Below, one piece after another: positions 1 to 13,039 of a stretch of 64,000 bases of DNA; position 1 is the first letter of the stretch; every line of letters begins with the position of its first letter. Below the pieces are notes generated by a model that was given only the letters and a program-made list of their open reading frames with translations, did not search any database and had not been told where the DNA came from. The stretch is from Phellopilus nigrolimitatus (taxonomy: Eukaryota; Basidiomycota; Agaricomycetes; Hymenochaetales; Hymenochaetaceae). The translations under genes and the position numbers were made by a program. The stretch lies in the NCBI GenBank assembly GCA_021029095.1, contig JAJOHG010000017.1, positions 434,001-498,000 of the forward strand, given 5' to 3'.

Positions 1-3000
1 GTCGAAGGCAATGGGTTAGTGGAAATGTATAATTGGGCGTACTGCGAAACTCAAAAAAACCGATGGGTACCTCGAGGATGACGATATCAGGGCTATTGCG
101 ATGGACGTGAATCTGGTGTATGAGATTGTTGAACTCTACAGAGCGAGGAGGCACACGGCCTTCGATGTCGATCGTCCACAGCTTTTTGCCTGCAGCACTC
201 AGCACACGCTGGCTCGAAGCATGGTACACCACCGAGGAGACTCCGGAATTGAGCGGCCCGCCTAGCGGATGAACAGTCGCATTGTAAGGCCGGTGTCGAT
301 TGTTCCTGCCCTCGCCTTTATCCTCTTTAATGCCTCGCGTGACACGCCATTGCATTACCGTTTTGTCAAATCCACCCGAAAGGAATGAGATGGCAACGTC
401 CTTGTCGTCGGGGTCTTCTGAGATTGCCGAAAACGACATCGGTGCGAGACATGAGATGCCCCATCCCGAATGCGGAGCTTTCGAAAGAGGGATCACAGCC
501 GCCCTCTCATTTGACTGCAGATATAAAATTATGCAATTATAATTATGCAATTATAAGAGTCAATTCGAATTTGATCAAAAGCTTTATATGGCACACCTCA
601 GCTGCGTACGTGACCATTGAAGCCTGGCTGTTGCCCCTGCTATAGCCGATGATGGCGGTCCGCCCGACCAAACATGCATCCTCAACTCGCTTCGCTTCTT
701 CGTCCACAGCAGGCAATGATAACTTCGTAAGCCGCTTCCTAGTTAAGGAGCATGAGTCGAAACCCCGATTGAACGGAAAGGCAATAACAAGTAACCGAGT
801 CTAGTTCAGTAGTTTAGACATACCTGGCGCGCTGGTCGATAAATTGCATGTCCCCGCGCATTGTGACAGTCATCAACGGACTGGCAAGGTCTGGCGGTAA
901 GAGCAGCCGTCGCGGTCTCCCGTGCTTCACCTTAGGAATCCGGATTCGAACAGACTGTCGCGTCTTTCCCGTCACTAGAACGCTCTGCGCACGGCTGGGT
1001 TCACCGTCTCCAACCCCAGCTCTGATCCTAGGCTGACGTCGGTTATGTTTGCTATCCACACTTCTTTCAGACGAGGAGTCAGATTCATTATCTTCATCCT
1101 CAGAACTCGAAGTCGTATCGCTGCCGTCGTCATCATCATCTCTGCCTGAACCAGAAGAGATATCGATAACACCATTGTTATTTACCTGGCTGTTGGCCAT
1201 CACGATATCATCCTGGATCTCAACAGGTGTCGAGGAGCGTCTCAAAGCGGCAGCTTTTCTCGGCTGACGTGACAATGCGACCCGCTCACGTGGCACTACG
1301 TCTTCGTTCTCGCTACTACTAGCACCAGTGTCAGAGGACGATGTTTCCGAGCTCGACTCTTGGCGAATACGGGAACAGCTGGCACCAGAAGCTGTGAGAA
1401 TTCTCTTGGAAGTGGAAGCAGGCCGGTCTGCAGAAGGAGCCTCTTCAATTGCAGATGATGGACGGGCATGTGATGGGGGCGGCGCACTTTGCGACTGCGT
1501 CCCAGAGACGCGAGTCGATAATGAAGCTCCACTAAAAGCAGCGGTCGCCGGAGTCGTTGAAGAATCCGTTTGATACCACTTCGGTGGTTGGCAAGGCTCG
1601 ATGCGGACATTGACTCTTTCTCTTCTACCAGATGTGCCTTCAGAAGGGACAGGAAAGGAGATGTTCGATGCCTGCAGCGTGCGCAATGCGTCTTGCGCTT
1701 CTTGTTGGTTGAAAAATTGCACAGATGCCATGGGTTTGGGGAGATCTTCGCAGTGAAGTTGAATGTCTTTGACCCTAATAAGGAATAACAAATGCAACCC
1801 CGAAATAAGTTTTGCGCCAAGGACGATGACTTCTAAGAAAATCGAATATATGATGGTGGAAGTAGTACCTTGCGAAAGGGTAACCATTTTTCTTGAGATA
1901 TTCATAAACATCTTCGAGCGTCGAACACCGCCCCAAACCTTTGATAAACAGAATCGTTTTGTGGTTTGCCCAGTCGATATTTTTTAGCGATCCGTGTCCA
2001 CCTGAAGCATGTCTGGAGTCTGGCAGAGCTGTAGCCGAGACTGGCTTTACAGGAAGGGATGCTCGCAAGTTCTCCCTATTCTTCAACGAAGCCGATGATC
2101 GAGCAACTCGCGGTTCATCCATGCCAAATTGAGAACATTCTGTAGGGGGTGTTTTGAACTCACGCTTGACCTTTGTACAGGGAAAGTCGTTAGAATTGAT
2201 ATGCGTGCCGCCTGAATCAATATAGCTCGGATCCGAGTGCAGATGCGGTCTATCCCCATTGACCTTGAAAGAAGACGAATGCCGAGACGGAGAATACAGT
2301 TTTTCCTGTTCGACTTCGTCAGAGTAAGGACGCTGGGCAGGAGTGAGTGTGACTTCGGGTTGAGCAATGGAGACTGCATTTTCAGGAAAGCTGTAGACAT
2401 CAATCAATTCCACGGAGTTGAAGTCCGGAACGGGACTCATTATCGGAAGAGAAAAGTGATGTGAGTTGCCATTGCTTTTAATCGGCGATAGGAGAGGTAC
2501 ACTCTGTTGGGAGCTGCAATGTTCGGCAAAGAGAGGTGTGGGATTCTGCCGTATGACTTCAGATGTAGGAAAGTCTACTATGGCGCGATTCGGGTCATCC
2601 ACACGCATAGATATGGTGTCGGGATCAGTACGCCGTTGGTACTGCCTTGAACAAGGAATTTGCCCTACACACACCAATCTCGTCCTGAGCAGCACTACTT
2701 TCGCACCATTCGGAAACCGGTGCATCCTTTTTTTCCAGCAAATGATCGAGCATTTGTGGTGGTTCGAGACCGTCCGAGCCTAGAATCTGAATGGGATTCT
2801 CTACAGTGCCTGAAGAATAATGAGGGAGAGGCATTACGCCAGAATTGTAAAGCTCGAGTCCGGGAATCCTCATAATAAAATCTTCATCTTTGGAGCTGGT
2901 AGCCTCAACCTTTATGGAGTTGATAGAGCTCGGATTGACTTTCTCTTCGGGTTTTACCGTTTCCTCTATCGCTGAAGGGGATGTGGTGAATTCCTCGGAT

Positions 3001-3483
3001 TCCTCATCTCGTAGCATAGCCATCGCCGAGTTATCAAGTACCCTATGTCGATACATTAGACCCGTGCGTTTGGGAGTGTGATTATGTTTACACACCAGTC
3101 AAATGTCACTCCATCGTCGCTTTCAGAATAAAGAAAAGAGATTTAGCGTGATCCGCATAAACATGTCTCAATGCTCACAGGAACCGAGGTACTCCATATA
3201 CCCGTTTCCCCTTGACTGCAAGCAGCCTTTTGACATTAAGAACGAGCTGCCGTCGATTCCAGCCGTAGTTCTCTGTGTTCGGTCTGCAATTAGAGGGGTA
3301 TGGTACGATCCTTTCCACGCCACGGGTGCAAGACTTGGTAGGGACTTGCAAGCCTTCATCGGAGGTTTCGAGTTTTACAGGCTCCTTGGTCCGTTCGAGC
3401 TTGAAACGCTTCAACAGCGAAGTGTCGAGCCCATCGTCATCTCCAAATCGTTTCTGTGCGTGGAAATTACCGTCAGGTTGCAT
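1..3483 (-). CDS. RRM plus WD40-repeat protein, 3' end outside window
   Basis: The start chosen is the Met of MQPDGNFHAQKRFGDDDG at 3483. The N-terminal several hundred residues are polar and look disordered. An RRM-like fold follows: an RNP2-like strand TILFIKGL near 1940, then after a 94 nt intron (1775-1868) a weak RNP1 strand ASVQFF and the helix QQEAQDALRTL. Next comes a long Ser/Asp/Glu-rich stretch (about 1000-1600). Beyond introns near 540-800, WD40-like blades with SGGFDKTVMQWRV and VYHASSQRVLSAAGKKLWTID run to the left edge. An intron joins VPRFL to DDGVTFDW near 3120-3165 and another restores VLDNSAMAML. The junction near 2660-2690 is unresolved. RRM suggests RNA contact and WD40 a scaffold; no specific family was recognised, so the function is unknown. 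It is divergent from the gene at 3597. Confidence 0.7.
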
Positions 3484-3596
3484 GGAAAGGAGGATTTTCA
3501 CGGGACCGAAATTTGCTTGAAGACGCGTTCTGTCACATACTGTGACTATCGGGTCCTAGTATCCATTCTGCTGTATGTACAACTGCTCCGCATGAA

Positions 3597-4823
3597 ATGC
3601 CGACTGAAGACTCACAGCCAAATGAGTCGCGCGTCCTGCCGAAGGGTGCTGGTGTCCCAGCCATCCGGTCGGCACAACCGAGACGGCCTTTCGGTCGATT
3701 CAGAGGCAGCTCTCGCGGCACAGGTCCTCGTCCAAACCCACCTCGCTTTCAGTCTGGACACTCTCGCATTGTCAATGCTGATTTATCCTCCGACTTCTCC
3801 CATGTCACACATAGTGCCTCACATATAGTGTCATACAACGTTCACCCAAGCTCTTCGGGTTCGAGTTCTTACCCTCTTTTTCAACCTCCAAATCCCGCTA
3901 TTGGTCCCCTGGTCCCTTTTCCGGATACTTTTATTCCTGGGCCATCTCACCAAGCCGACTATCTTCCTGACTCACATCTCAATGAAAACCTGGATCCCAT
4001 TTCAAACGTACGCATAGGCCACTCAATTTCTTCGTCTAATCCGGGTGGCACCCCGAATGAAAACAAACGCCGTGTTGCAAACGAGCAGGAACTGAGAAGG
4101 CCGAGAAAGAGGGCGAATAAGTCTTCAGAGAAGCTTGAAGAGCAGGTTTTCGATGTTCCTGAGAACTGCAGGAAGGGCGTCATCGACTCGCGTATGGCCC
4201 GAATTCAATTTGATAGGTGCATAGTAGATGGCTTGAAGGAGCATACAGGTGCGAAAATCCACAGCAAGAGGTTCGAGGGCGATAGATTTATCGTTATTTA
4301 CACGGCACCACCCATACCGGCCGTAATTAAAACTGAATCCGTCTCGCAGCCAACTTCAGACGTCAGTATGCCCTCCGGATCTGACACCAAACTGGAGGAT
4401 CTGATATTGCTCAGCGAAAGCCGTCCTCCCTCTCGTTCCCCTCCGACGGGGTCTATCTTACCTAGCCAACTTCCATCGGCTACGATTGACGAAAACAACT
4501 CCAGATCCTTTGTTATAGAAGACGAAGAAACTGTAATGCGACTTCCAAACCGACCAATTCTCTCGGGCGTTTTATCTTTGTCATATGGGCCACAACGAGA
4601 GTCTGTACGAACCCCTTTACCTTCCGTTGAAGCTAAGCCGCGCTCCCCCGAGGTCATTGAAATTGAAGATAGCCCTCCGCCTTCTCCTCTTGTCAAAAAA
4701 GAGAAGGAGGCTGCTACTTATGATATCGTGGCTGCAATTCGCGAGCGCGCGAAAGTGGCAGCTAGTCTTTGTTTGAAAAAAGAGACAGCAGACAGCCGTA
4801 CGCCTCCCGAAGGATATCAGTGA
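3597..4823 (+). CDS. Disordered, SUMO-interaction-like motif protein, unknown function
   Basis: This is a single uninterrupted reading frame of 408 residues starting MPTEDSQPNES. It begins 113 bp from the divergent RRM/WD40 gene and so shares its promoter. The sequence is rich in Ser, Pro and charged residues with no catalytic motif. An RG-containing patch (GRFRGSSRGTG) lies near residue 35. A basic nuclear-localisation-like cluster (RRPRKRANK) is near residue 165. A short compact block around residues 190-235 (ARIQFDRCIVDGLKEHTG, then RFIVIYTAPP) is the only part that looks folded. The hydrophobic-acidic motifs FVIEDEE and VIEIEDSPPPSP resemble SUMO-interacting motifs. A nuclear regulatory or scaffold role is inferred from composition only. 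No family was recognised. Confidence 0.6.
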   Translation: MPTEDSQPNESRVLPKGAGVPAIRSAQPRRPFGRFRGSSRGTGPRPNPPRFQSGHSRIVNADLSSDFSHVTHSASHIVSYNVHPSSSGSSSYPLFQPPNPAIGPLVPFPDTFIPGPSHQADYLPDSHLNENLDPISNVRIGHSISSSNPGGTPNENKRRVANEQELRRPRKRANKSSEKLEEQVFDVPENCRKGVIDSRMARIQFDRCIVDGLKEHTGAKIHSKRFEGDRFIVIYTAPPIPAVIKTESVSQPTSDVSMPSGSDTKLEDLILLSESRPPSRSPPTGSILPSQLPSATIDENNSRSFVIEDEETVMRLPNRPILSGVLSLSYGPQRESVRTPLPSVEAKPRSPEVIEIEDSPPPSPLVKKEKEAATYDIVAAIRERAKVAASLCLKKETADSRTPPEGYQ

Positions 4824-4860
4824 CAAGCCGCGACGAATACTCATATCCCACTCGCTGAAC

Positions 4861-6022
4861 ATGTCGTTCGTCGTGTCAGTACATGGAGTTGTACATGAGA
4901 TCACTCGGGCTTTACCAAGGTACGTCTCCTCGCGATTTCCTTCGAAGACGTGAACTCAGTTTCCCTTAGACGTCAAAGAGAACTTTGTTCGTTCAAGTCA
5001 GCTAGCAAGGAAACAATCGACGACACCTGTCTACTTGCTCCTCCATATGATGGTATCGCAGTTATCGGGCAAGCGGATGAGAAAAACGCCCTATCTTTAC
5101 TACATCTGACCGATGAGGTGGTAAATAACACATTATTGAGAAGTACGACGGCAGTCATAATACGATAACTCCTTTTTTTTCGATAGAAACAGTGCAGAGT
5201 CCCGGTCGAACGCGAGTCCTCTAATCGCGACCGGGCTTTACGCGGTGTCAGTGCAGTGACCGCGCTTTCTACTTCTACAGCCCCTCTCGCCTTCATCAGC
5301 GCGGGCTACGATCATGTCCTACACATTTGGACGCTCGACCCATCCTTTTCTTTACCCCCGAAGCCGCATGCCCTCGACGTGCGTCACACATCGCTCGTGC
5401 AGTCATTACTTGTCATCCCGGACACCGTACCGAAGCTGCTGAGCGCTGGTGCAGACTGCTGCGTGAATGTGTGGGATTTGTCTGCCGAGCGGAAGCTTGG
5501 CTCGACGAAAACGAGCAACTCAGTATACCAATTGCATCGCACGGAGAGGCCGGAGTGCGTGCTTTTGGAGGCAAGTCGCCTTGTTATGCCATAGGAGCTT
5601 ATGTTAAGCGGTTTTCCTTACTATTACAGGTTGCGCACCGCGATTCGCAATTTGAACTGCATGACTACCGTGCGTTCATCGGGAAGCCTGCGCAACGTTT
5701 CGGGTTCACAAGCACGCAGGTGCAAGGGCGATTCCATCGCGGAGATGTTAACTCACTGAGTGGCGTTAGCACCTTTGTGTCGGGTGGGCGCGACGGCCGC
5801 GTGCGGTTGTGGGACCTGCGCAATACGGGCCGCTGCAAGCAGGAGGTGAGTTTCTGACGCTCATATCCACCTGCCTTTACTTTCTGAAAGATAAAAACAA
5901 TTCGCGTGTAGATCGAGTGTTTCCCTGGCCAAAGGATTGTGCATGCTACATTCGATGGCGACAATGTTGTAGTCATCTCCGACGACAACCGTCTCATGTT
6001 CTTCAACACCACATTCGGTTGA
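4861..6022 (+). CDS. Small WD40-repeat protein
   Basis: The start is the ATG of MSFVVSVHGVVHEITR, 38 bp after the previous stop, so the two genes are tightly packed head to tail. Four introns can be placed by reading-frame continuity (near 4920-4970, 5121-5186, 5571-5629 and 5851-5911). The 5571 intron begins GCAAGT and is a GC-AG intron. The protein has WD blades SAGYDHVLHIWTLD, LSAGADCCVNVWDLS and VSGGRDGRVRLWDLR and ends VISDDNRLMFFNTTFG. About 290 residues is enough for one propeller of six or seven blades with two or three recognisable repeats. WD40 proteins are scaffolds; no complex can be named from the sequence. It is convergent with the WKF-domain gene. Confidence 0.75.
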
Positions 6023-6198
6023 AGCTCTGGTCAAGAGATATGAGCCCGCTGCTTCTACAATCTCTGCGCGCCGGCCTTATTATTACCGCACTATATCTTA
6101 TTATTGTATCTTATTCCCCGTCCATGAACTCATGGATCAGCAACTCTCGCAATCAAGTTCGTAAAGAAAATATGGAAACGATGCAGCAATGTATAAAA

Positions 6199-7418
6199 TC
6201 AATCTTGGCTCGATGAGCTGCCCAGGACCTCCAGAAGTGTTCTTGCCCTCGCTTTGATCGCTTCTTGTGTGGCGGGGGATGGTATCTTACTCGCGAGCTT
6301 AAGCGGTTCGGCTTCAGTGTCCTCGGTCAATGCGCTAGGTGCAGGCACTGGCGTAGGGGTAGAATCGGGGGCGGAGCACACTTCGGGACTCGCGTCGAGC
6401 TGTTTGCTACAGTTTTGTACGAGATTCTGAAACAAAAATCAAGGTAGGTTCAGTACGGAAATCATCTTAAGTAGATAACTAAAAAAACGCACGTCTCGTA
6501 CGCCTCCCTGGCACCCCGATAGATATGCAGTCACAACTGGAAAATATTTTTCTGGGATCTAATATATGGATAAAGAAAACCATGTTATTAGCCTCGGTAA
6601 AAAGGGGGTTGCGAGAGTAGCATATGCTTACATCGTTGCATGAGAAGACATGCTTCACGATCCAGTTCTGGTGGGCCTTGTTGAACTTCCAGCCGTCGGA
6701 AGCAGAGAGGCGTGTGTGGGCGTATGACAGAGCTAAGATAAGGTGAATATGAACATTCGCAAGTTCACAAGGCGTGTGATATGATCACGTACCACCACGA
6801 GCCTTGTCAGTCAATTCTGCATCATCCGCAGGGTTAAGGAGAGATGAAGAAGCAGTTTCTTTCTTCCGCGCTTTTTTGTCCCTCTTCTTCTCCTCGTGTT
6901 TTTTCTTTTCCTTTGAAGTCGAGTCGGATCCAGACGCGACGGCTCCGTCTGCGTCACGGGAGCCTTTATCCTTGTCCATTGACTCCTTTTTTATTTTCTC
7001 CGTTGCCTGCAGCTCCGCAATCTTCTCATCTTCAGCTTCAATCGCTCCTTGAACCTCCTTGTCCTTTCTCTTTTTCTGCTTTTTCTTCAAGGGCAGGTCT
7101 GCGCCATCGACGGCATCCGGGGCACCGTTCTCTGCATCAACATCGCGATTCTTTCGCTTGTGTTTCTTTTCCTTGTGCTTGGGGGATTCGATTTCTTCCT
7201 CCACATCTCCAGTTGACTTCTTCTACTTGACGATAACATGTTAGACCGATCAGTAGAAAATACCAGAATGAATATGAACTCACCCCGATCTTGCTTTTTG
7301 TCTTTCTCTTTTGCTTCTCCTCTGATCTCTCCTCCATCTCAGGCACTTCGACCGTCCTTTTATTACTTTCTGTATTTCTCTCCCCTGATCTTGAAGTAGA
7401 CGCGGGTTCGGTGCTCAT
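6199..7418 (-). CDS. WKF-domain protein (C7orf50-like)
   Basis: The start is MSTEPASTSRSGERN at 7418 and the stop follows GSSSSQD at 6199. The N-terminal two thirds is a lysine/glutamate-rich low-complexity region (KKKQKKRKDKEVQ, KEKKKHEEKKRDKK), typical of nucleolar proteins. It is followed across introns by ALSYAHTRLSASDGWKFNK and AHQNWIVKHVF. The W-K-F triplet with its flanking helix is the signature of the WKF domain family (human C7orf50), which is linked to ribosome biogenesis. A short Pro/Thr linker and a final helix (EAIKARARTLLEVLG) close the protein. Introns lie at about 7210-7285, 6730-6790, 6590-6640 and 6430-6500. Nucleolar function is taken from the family; exact junctions are approximate. 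Confidence 0.7.
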
Positions 7419-7601
7419 GACTTTAATCCAATGACGGTCGATCAAAAAAAGGTAGCAGAAGATCTGCATAGCCCGAAAAAGCAGCTAACTGATTGGGTCA
7501 ATGCCGGTCGGCCGTGCCTTATAAACCGTGTCTTGTGCTGTCCTCGACAGCTGGTACGCCCGACGATTCGTCAACGACAACGACAACCCTAGAGGACGAA
7601 G

Positions 7602-8462
7602 ATGGGACTCTCCATATCGTCACTGTTCAGCTCGCTCACCTCCCTTATACGATGGAGTAAGGACCAAGACGTCCGCATTCTCATGCTCGGCCTCGACTCG
7701 GCCGGGAAAACCACCATCCTCTACCACCTCCAGGTGGGTGTCATTTTCATTTCTTGCGTCCCTTTCAATTCTAAACAAGCTTGGTCCAGATAGGAGAAGT
7801 TGTGTCAACAATTCCCAGTTAGTGTGCTTAAATTTATAACGAAAGTACGTAGATAATAACAACACCTGTCGCCGTTATTAGCGATCGGCTTCAACGTGGA
7901 AACTGTGCAAGTGAGTGTTTCTCTGCACCTCGTAGTTAAGCGTGGTTTAAATCCTTTGTGATACTAGTATAAAAACTTGAAATTTCAAGTTTGGGACTTA
8001 GGCGGGCAGTCAAGTATTCGGTACGTTCTTCACTTTCGCATGTTTCTTACATTTCCTCACGACGAGTCGAACTTTCGCAGACCATATTGGCGATGCTACT
8101 TTCCAAACACTTCCGCAATTATCTACGTGATTGATGCGTCGGACCACGCGCGGCTCGAAACATCGCGCACGGAGCTGTTGACGATGCTCTCGGAGGATGA
8201 GCTGCGCGGTGTACCGTTGCTCGTTTTCGCGAATAAGCAGGATGTCGGCGGCGCGCTGACACCGGGAAAGGTTAGCGATGAGCTCGGACTTGCAGGTGCG
8301 GAAAAGGGGCGTCAGTGGAGTGTCCGCGGCAGTTGCGCCACGAAGGGTGAAGGGCTTGAGGACGGACTAGATTGGTACGTGCTTTCAATTTTTTTTTCAA
8401 CGTGCTTTGGTGTCATACTTATTGGCTCTTCCAGGCTGGTACAGGCGATCCAGAAGCCGTAA
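7602..8462 (+). CDS. ARL1: ADP-ribosylation factor-like GTPase Arl1
   Basis: This small GTPase recruits golgin tethers to trans-Golgi membranes. The reading begins [12 protein letters not shown]: Gly2 is the N-myristoylation site and the following residues form the membrane-binding amphipathic helix. The P-loop GLDSAGKTT ends exon 1 at 7733. Switch [13 protein letters not shown] is split over two short exons (7792-7819 and 7881-7911). Switch II WDLGGQ precedes exon 4 ([21 protein letters not shown]). The guanine-specificity motif NKQD and the [15 protein letters not shown] segment follow, and the last exon encodes LVQAIQKP. Length (about 181 residues) and all G motifs match the family, so it should be functional. 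The Arl1 rather than Arf assignment rests on the N-terminus and RPYWRCYF, typical of Arl1. Confidence 0.93.
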
Positions 8463-8713
8463 TGAGCGCACATGTTTTGCTTCAATTATCTGTTTTGGTC
8501 GTGATCTGCATCCTTTGCACCTATCTATGGCAATAATGATCTTGGCCAGCAATGCTTTTATGTCCGTATACCCTCATGTATCATCGATTCCTTTCTATTC
8601 CCAATACGCTTTACGATCACGGACGTTTTAATTCGAAAATAATTGGAGTGCGCAGCTAGATCACAGGTATCGCTGGACAGAGAGAAAACAAAACGAAATA
8701 CTATGCTACATAA

Positions 8714-10556
8714 TTACAACTTCCCCCAGCTCCAATCCCACCGAGCTTCTTCTGGATTCTCCGTGCACAACCTATGCCTCTCGACGTCCGGTCTCCAGAC
8801 CCGTACCGTACCATCATCGGCACAAGTCGCCAACGCCCCGTCTGCCCAGTCTAGTGCACCTACTTCGCCTTCTTGGCCCTTCAGCTCTACACCCTGTATA
8901 TCTAGTCCCTGCGTTCATCCCCACGTCGAAAAGGAATGCCGCTCCGCACGCCCCGCCACTCGCTAGCCATCGTCCGCACGGGCTGACTGCTGCACGTACG
9001 TAGAAAGAGTTCGTCGCCATGTGCCGGTGCGCGAACGCGTGACTAGGTTGTGGCACACCGAGCGGTATATCGGCGGCACCGCGCGCATTGTACGTGTGCA
9101 CGCGCGAGTCATTGCTCAGCGCGAAAATGCGTCCTGCACTTGGTCCGCTTCCGAGTGTCAATGAAATGATCCCCCGGCACGACGCGGAGAGAAGACGAGC
9201 CCAGCACATGGCGCATCGAAATGGGTAGTTGTGAAGTCTTCTGCGGCATCATCAATGAGTGCCGTGTCTTTCTTGGAACCCTTTGTAGGTGACGGAGGGT
9301 TAAAGCGTAAGTCCCACTTGCGGAGAATACTGGAAAATAGACGGTCGTCAGCACTGCAAACTACAAAATATGACTGAAAGTTTACCCGTCTCCAGAACCG
9401 CCGCTTATGATCTTGTTTGGTGAGTCGGGAAGGTATAACACGGACGTCACGCTTTTCGGCACGAGCAAAATTCGACCTCTCTTCGCAGGCTTTCCAGCGA
9501 TAGTTTCGTGTGCATAAGGGATAGTCACGACGGGCTTTTGACCCGAAGCATCGTCATCCTGATTAAGTCCACCTCGTTTGCTCTCCCTTAAATCCCACAA
9601 GCATATACTTCCATCTCGTCCTCCGCTCACTAGTAGATCGTTATGTGAGGGATCCCATGCTACACACTTGACTGTACTCGAATGACCTCCACTCAAGACG
9701 TGGAGTGCCGTGCCTGCTGGGGAATGTGGGTCCGTGATGCGTATACTACGGTCACCCGAAGCGGTCGCGATTAGCGAGTCGGACGGTGACCATTTAATGT
9801 CGAAAATGCCATTATTGTGAACTTGCAGTGTGGTCCGCGAAGGCTCTACGTCTTGTTGAATGACTTCAATTTGTCAGCAGAGGTAAAATAAGCGAACCTG
9901 GATCCCAATCTCTCCGTTTTGTGGTCTTGAGTATGTCGATTGTGCCTTGTTCAGTGGCCACAGCAAGAGCTGATGCTTGACCTCTTTTTGATGCTGATAT
10001 AGTTGGTTAGAGCTTGTTCTCAAGCAGATTAACTGTTTGGGTGCGAACCATGAGAATACGCGCACGCGTAGGGAGGTGTGAGGAACGACCCCGAGTCTAG
10101 AGAATGACATTTGTACAGGTCTGATTTATTTGAGGACACGAATGCTTCGAGTATCTTTATAGTTGGGACTTTTTATAATCCGTCAGCTTTTCCAATCATA
10201 TTGAACACTCGGATGAAGTATGTTCACTCACGAGTAAACAGTCGCCGTACCACAGGATTGCCCGTCCTTAACGCGTGCAATTGTCCATATACATCCTGCC
10301 GACGTCGCCTAGGGTGGCTATCCATCGGTATCGTATTCTCCATCTCCACATCACCATCACCATCACCTGTCTCCTCGGTTCCTCCATAGCTTTCCTCCTT
10401 TTCCGAGAGTTTTACGCGTTTGTTCGCAACTTCGTAGCCATCGACGCGTCGCTTTCCTCCGGGTCGCGTCGGCGAACTAGACAAGTCAAAGACATCATTC
10501 GAGCGGTCCGCAAGGACCTGCCTATGGCTTCTTTGAGAGGACGACTCCGTGGCCAT
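8714..10556 (-). CDS. CDT2: Cdt2/DTL-type WD40 substrate receptor, with frame breaks near the 3' end
   Basis: Cdt2 is the substrate receptor of the CRL4 (Cul4-Ddb1) ubiquitin ligase, which destroys Cdt1 and Spd1-type proteins on PCNA-loaded DNA. The start MATESSSQRSHRQV (10556) opens a 110-residue basic tail containing QDVYGQLHALRTGNPVVRRLF. After an intron come LDSGSFLTPPYACAYSH and ALAVATEQGTIDILK, then blades VNNGIFDIKWSPSDSLIATASGD, GHSSTVKCVAWDPSHNDLL with SGGRDGSICLWDLRES, and the family signature SVTSVLYLPDSPNKIISGG. The last part continues ILRKWDLRF, ALSNDSRVHTYNA, SPCGRWLASGGA and ADDGTVRVWRPDVERH, ending WSWGKL. Two frame changes, near 9171-9182 and 8900-8925, break this last part. 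They may be short introns, sequence errors or real lesions. Confidence 0.82.
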
Positions 10557-10643
10557 TGTCGGTGTCAGTAAGGTGTCGCAGTGGTCGCTTGGTGGCCTGA
10601 AATGGAATCAGCCACGAAACGCGACTGCCATAATGATACTACT

Positions 10644-10687
10644 ACGCGTTATTTACTCTTGTGTGCATTTGCACGTGACTAACGTCA
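10644..10687. promoter_or_regulatory. Candidate MCB and stress/amino-acid elements in the CDT2-LYS12 promoter
   Basis: The 202 bp between the divergent starts of CDT2 (10556) and LYS12 (10759) contains ACGCGT at 10644-10649, the core of the MluI cell-cycle box used by MBF-type factors at G1/S. It also contains CACGTGACTAACGTCA at 10672-10687, which overlaps an E-box, an AP-1/Gcn4-like TGACTAA and a CRE-like ACGTCA. An MBF site would suit CDT2 and a Gcn4/Cpc1 site would suit a lysine gene. The motifs are visible; their use is inference. Confidence 0.35.
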
Positions 10688-10758
10688 TTTTTCGGCTTTA
10701 GCAAGGCTTTGGCGTTTGCACTCCGAGTGTCCCTTGTTTTTCTCTTTGCCTCTAGACC

Positions 10759-12365
<1,607 letters not shown>

Positions 12366-12543
12366 AGCTTGTCGGCCGATTCATCTCGGATTTCTTGGAT
12401 AAGCATTCCAATTCTGAAGAAGAGAGCCAGTGATCTTGCATTCTGTTTCTTCGCAGTCGGTAGTGCTTTCCTTGTTCACTATGCATACTCTACTATAAAT
12501 GCATTTATTGAAAAATCGCGACTTAAGCCGAGACAGAGTGGTA

Positions 12544-12998
<455 letters not shown>

Positions 12999-13039
12999 TA
13001 GTTAGCAGCTCACACACATGTTCCGGAAGCGTTGCATAT

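Noticed and set aside
42..70. 29 nt GT-AG intron in the leftmost WD40 exon
   Set aside because: The frame is open through it (LEVPIGFFEFRSTPNY), so no intron is needed.
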